Below, piece by piece: positions 62,948-64,000 of a stretch of DNA of 64,000 bases (position 1 is the first letter of the stretch; each line of letters starts with the position of its first letter). The translations under genes and the position numbers were made by a program. Under the pieces are notes generated by a model. It was not told where the DNA came from and ran no database searches. It saw only the letters and a list, made by a program, of their open reading frames with translations. Source of the stretch: Rubellimicrobium aerolatum (GTDB lineage Bacteria > Pseudomonadota > Alphaproteobacteria > Rhodobacterales > Rhodobacteraceae). The stretch is taken from positions 1 to 64,000 of the forward strand of contig NZ_JAGGJP010000015.1 in assembly GCF_017872975.1 (NCBI RefSeq), read 5' to 3'.

Positions 62948-63526
62948 ATGGACGGGGGCGGCATGGACGAGCGGAAGGTCGAGAGCGCGGCGGCGGCGGT
63001 CCGGGACACGGCGGAGCGGACGCAGGCCGTCGCCGAGGACGCCGCGACGGCGGCGCAGCACGCCGGGACGGCGGCGCAGCGGACGACGCAGGCGGCGGCG
63101 CGCACGGCCACCGCCGCCGAGACCTCGGCCGAGGCGGCCAGGACGACCGCCCACGCCGCCGTCGTCACCAAGGACAGCGCCGAGCGGCGGACGGAGCTGG
63201 CCGGGGACCGCACCGTCCTGGCCGCCGAGCGGACCTACGCCGCCTGGGTGCGGACGGGGATGGTGGGCCTGGCCGGGGGGATCGGGGCGCGGGCGCTGCT
63301 CGACGGGCTGGTGCCGGGCTGGATGGCGATGGCGCAGGCCACGGTGCTGATGCTGTTCGCGATCTTCTGCTTCGTCGCCGGGGTGTGGCGGCACCTGTTC
63401 CGCGTGGAGCCCGAGGCCCCCGACATCGACCGCCTGCCCGGCTGGGTGCTGATCGGGGTCAACGCGTTCCTGGCGCTGGTCGCGGCGACGGCGCTGGCCG
63501 GGATCTGGATGGGCCGGCAGGGCTGA
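62948..63526 (+). CDS. DUF202 (YidH-like) membrane protein with Ala-rich coiled-coil N-terminus
   Basis: About 192 residues (start 62948; 62963 also possible). Residues about 8-80 are an Ala/Thr/Glu/Arg-rich helix with heptad-like spacing and no aromatic residues (AERTQAVAEDAATAAQHAG). Then comes the DUF202 signature DRTVLAAERTYAAWVRTGM and three membrane segments near 98-115, 125-143 and 165-185. YidH-like proteins are small inner-membrane proteins of unknown function. The long helical extension is unusual in the family and could mediate oligomerisation or partner binding. Confidence 0.75.
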   Translation: MDGGGMDERKVESAAAAVRDTAERTQAVAEDAATAAQHAGTAAQRTTQAAARTATAAETSAEAARTTAHAAVVTKDSAERRTELAGDRTVLAAERTYAAWVRTGMVGLAGGIGARALLDGLVPGWMAMAQATVLMLFAIFCFVAGVWRHLFRVEPEAPDIDRLPGWVLIGVNAFLALVAATALAGIWMGRQG

Positions 63527-63678
63527 GGCGGGAAGGGCCGAGGCGGGGCCGCCTTCCGTGGGGGCGCGGGCCGCCCGGGGCCGGAACGGCCGGCGTTCGG
63601 GGGCGTTCACGCCTGGCCTTACCGCGCTGGCCGTCCCGCATCGTCGCGGGCGGGCCCCCTGCCTGCGAGACGCCGCCC

Positions 63679-64000
63679 TTGGAGACCGCCGTCGCCCCTT
63701 CCGCCGCCCTGGACCCGGACGACCGGCCGAGCCTCGACGCCCTGGGCCTCGGGCTCTATCGGATCGACGAGGAGGGGCGCTGCACCTATGCCAACCCGGC
63801 GGCGCTGGCGATGCTGGGCTACGAGGCCTCGGAGGTGATCGGGCGCAACATGCACGACCTGATCCACCACAGCCACCCGGACGGCTCGCGGTATCCCCAG
63901 TCGGCCTGCCCGCTGCTGGCGGCGCGGCAGGCGGGGCGGCCGGTGCGGCTGGCGGGCGAGGTGCTCTGGCGCAAGGACGGCGGCTCGCTGGTGGCCGACT
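63679..64000 (+). CDS. PAS-domain signalling protein, 3' end outside window
   Basis: The open frame is cut by the window end after about 107 residues. A PAS domain starts near residue 22: LGLYRIDEEGRCTYANPAALAMLGYEASEVIGRN in parts, then HDLIHHSHPDGSRYPQSACPL and EVLWRKDGGSLVAD. This form with a SxCPL segment is common in PAS-linked histidine kinases and phosphatases. The only in-frame start I see is TTG 63679 with a weak ribosome site, so the true start is uncertain. The output domain is not visible. Confidence 0.6.
   Translation, partial: METAVAPSAALDPDDRPSLDALGLGLYRIDEEGRCTYANPAALAMLGYEASEVIGRNMHDLIHHSHPDGSRYPQSACPLLAARQAGRPVRLAGEVLWRKDGGSLVAD

Noticed and set aside
1-64000. tRNA, rRNA, CRISPR, prophage or complete insertion sequence
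   Set aside because: I read for cloverleaf-like repeats, regularly spaced repeats, integrase or transposase motifs and terminal inverted repeats, and found none that stand up.

Overview
The window is about 70% G+C with heavy third-position G/C bias. It looks like chromosomal sequence from an alphaproteobacterium. A SmoS-type polyol dehydrogenase, a DUF1127 protein, a DUF1989 protein, a THUMP methyltransferase, HWE-family kinase signalling and one exact TTAA-N7-TTAAC CtrA-type site all fit a Rhodobacteraceae-like organism (for instance a Rubellimicrobium-type lineage). Species cannot be settled from the sequence alone. I saw no rRNA, tRNA, CRISPR array, prophage or complete insertion sequence.

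Layout. 0.2-8.7 kb: two short-chain dehydrogenases, a DUF1127 peptide, a DUF3422 membrane protein, ilvD, a zinc alcohol dehydrogenase with a small membrane partner, and an rRNA-type methyltransferase. 8.7-15.3 kb: a signalling block with a GGDEF-EAL protein that overlaps a BLUF blue-light receptor by 4 bases, then a 1308-residue multi-PAS/GAF HWE histidine kinase. 15.3-19.5 kb: a LysR gene divergent from a cupin / zinc-ADH / MFS / cyclophilin-like operon. 19.5-23.1 kb: a decayed LOV histidine kinase and a chemoreceptor. 23.6-29.5 kb: a CUT1 sugar ABC transporter split over two convergent units, with a deacetylase-like protein and two poorly understood accessory genes. 29.6-40.5 kb: a hybrid PAS kinase, two sugar-nucleotide epimerases, a PQQ-type sugar dehydrogenase, a YdeP-type molybdoenzyme, a serine hydrolase and a DUF1989 protein.

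40.7-48.3 kb: a SorC-type regulator divergent from a polyol ABC operon. The operon holds a binding protein, two permeases, a 63-residue membrane peptide, an ATPase, an erythritol/threitol-dehydrogenase-like MDR enzyme and an SDR enzyme. A perfect TGTAAA-N6-TTTACA operator candidate lies between them. 48.4-51.9 kb: a double-domain KaiC-like ATPase directly followed by a hybrid kinase. 51.9-61.9 kb: a plant-glycan island with a GH2 enzyme, a GH51 arabinofuranosidase, an ArsR-like regulator with a large C-terminal domain, and a third CUT1 ABC operon. A GATACRTATC palindrome occurs in both regulator-linked promoters. 62-64 kb: small membrane proteins and the start of a PAS protein cut by the window edge.

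Two themes stand out. One is carbohydrate and polyol uptake: three complete CUT1 systems with linked oxidoreductases, hydrolases and regulators. The other is light and energy sensing: BLUF, LOV, KaiC-like and many PAS domains. Two of the three ABC operons carry long perfect hairpins right after the binding-protein gene. GC bias creates very long spurious antisense frames throughout, which I left out.
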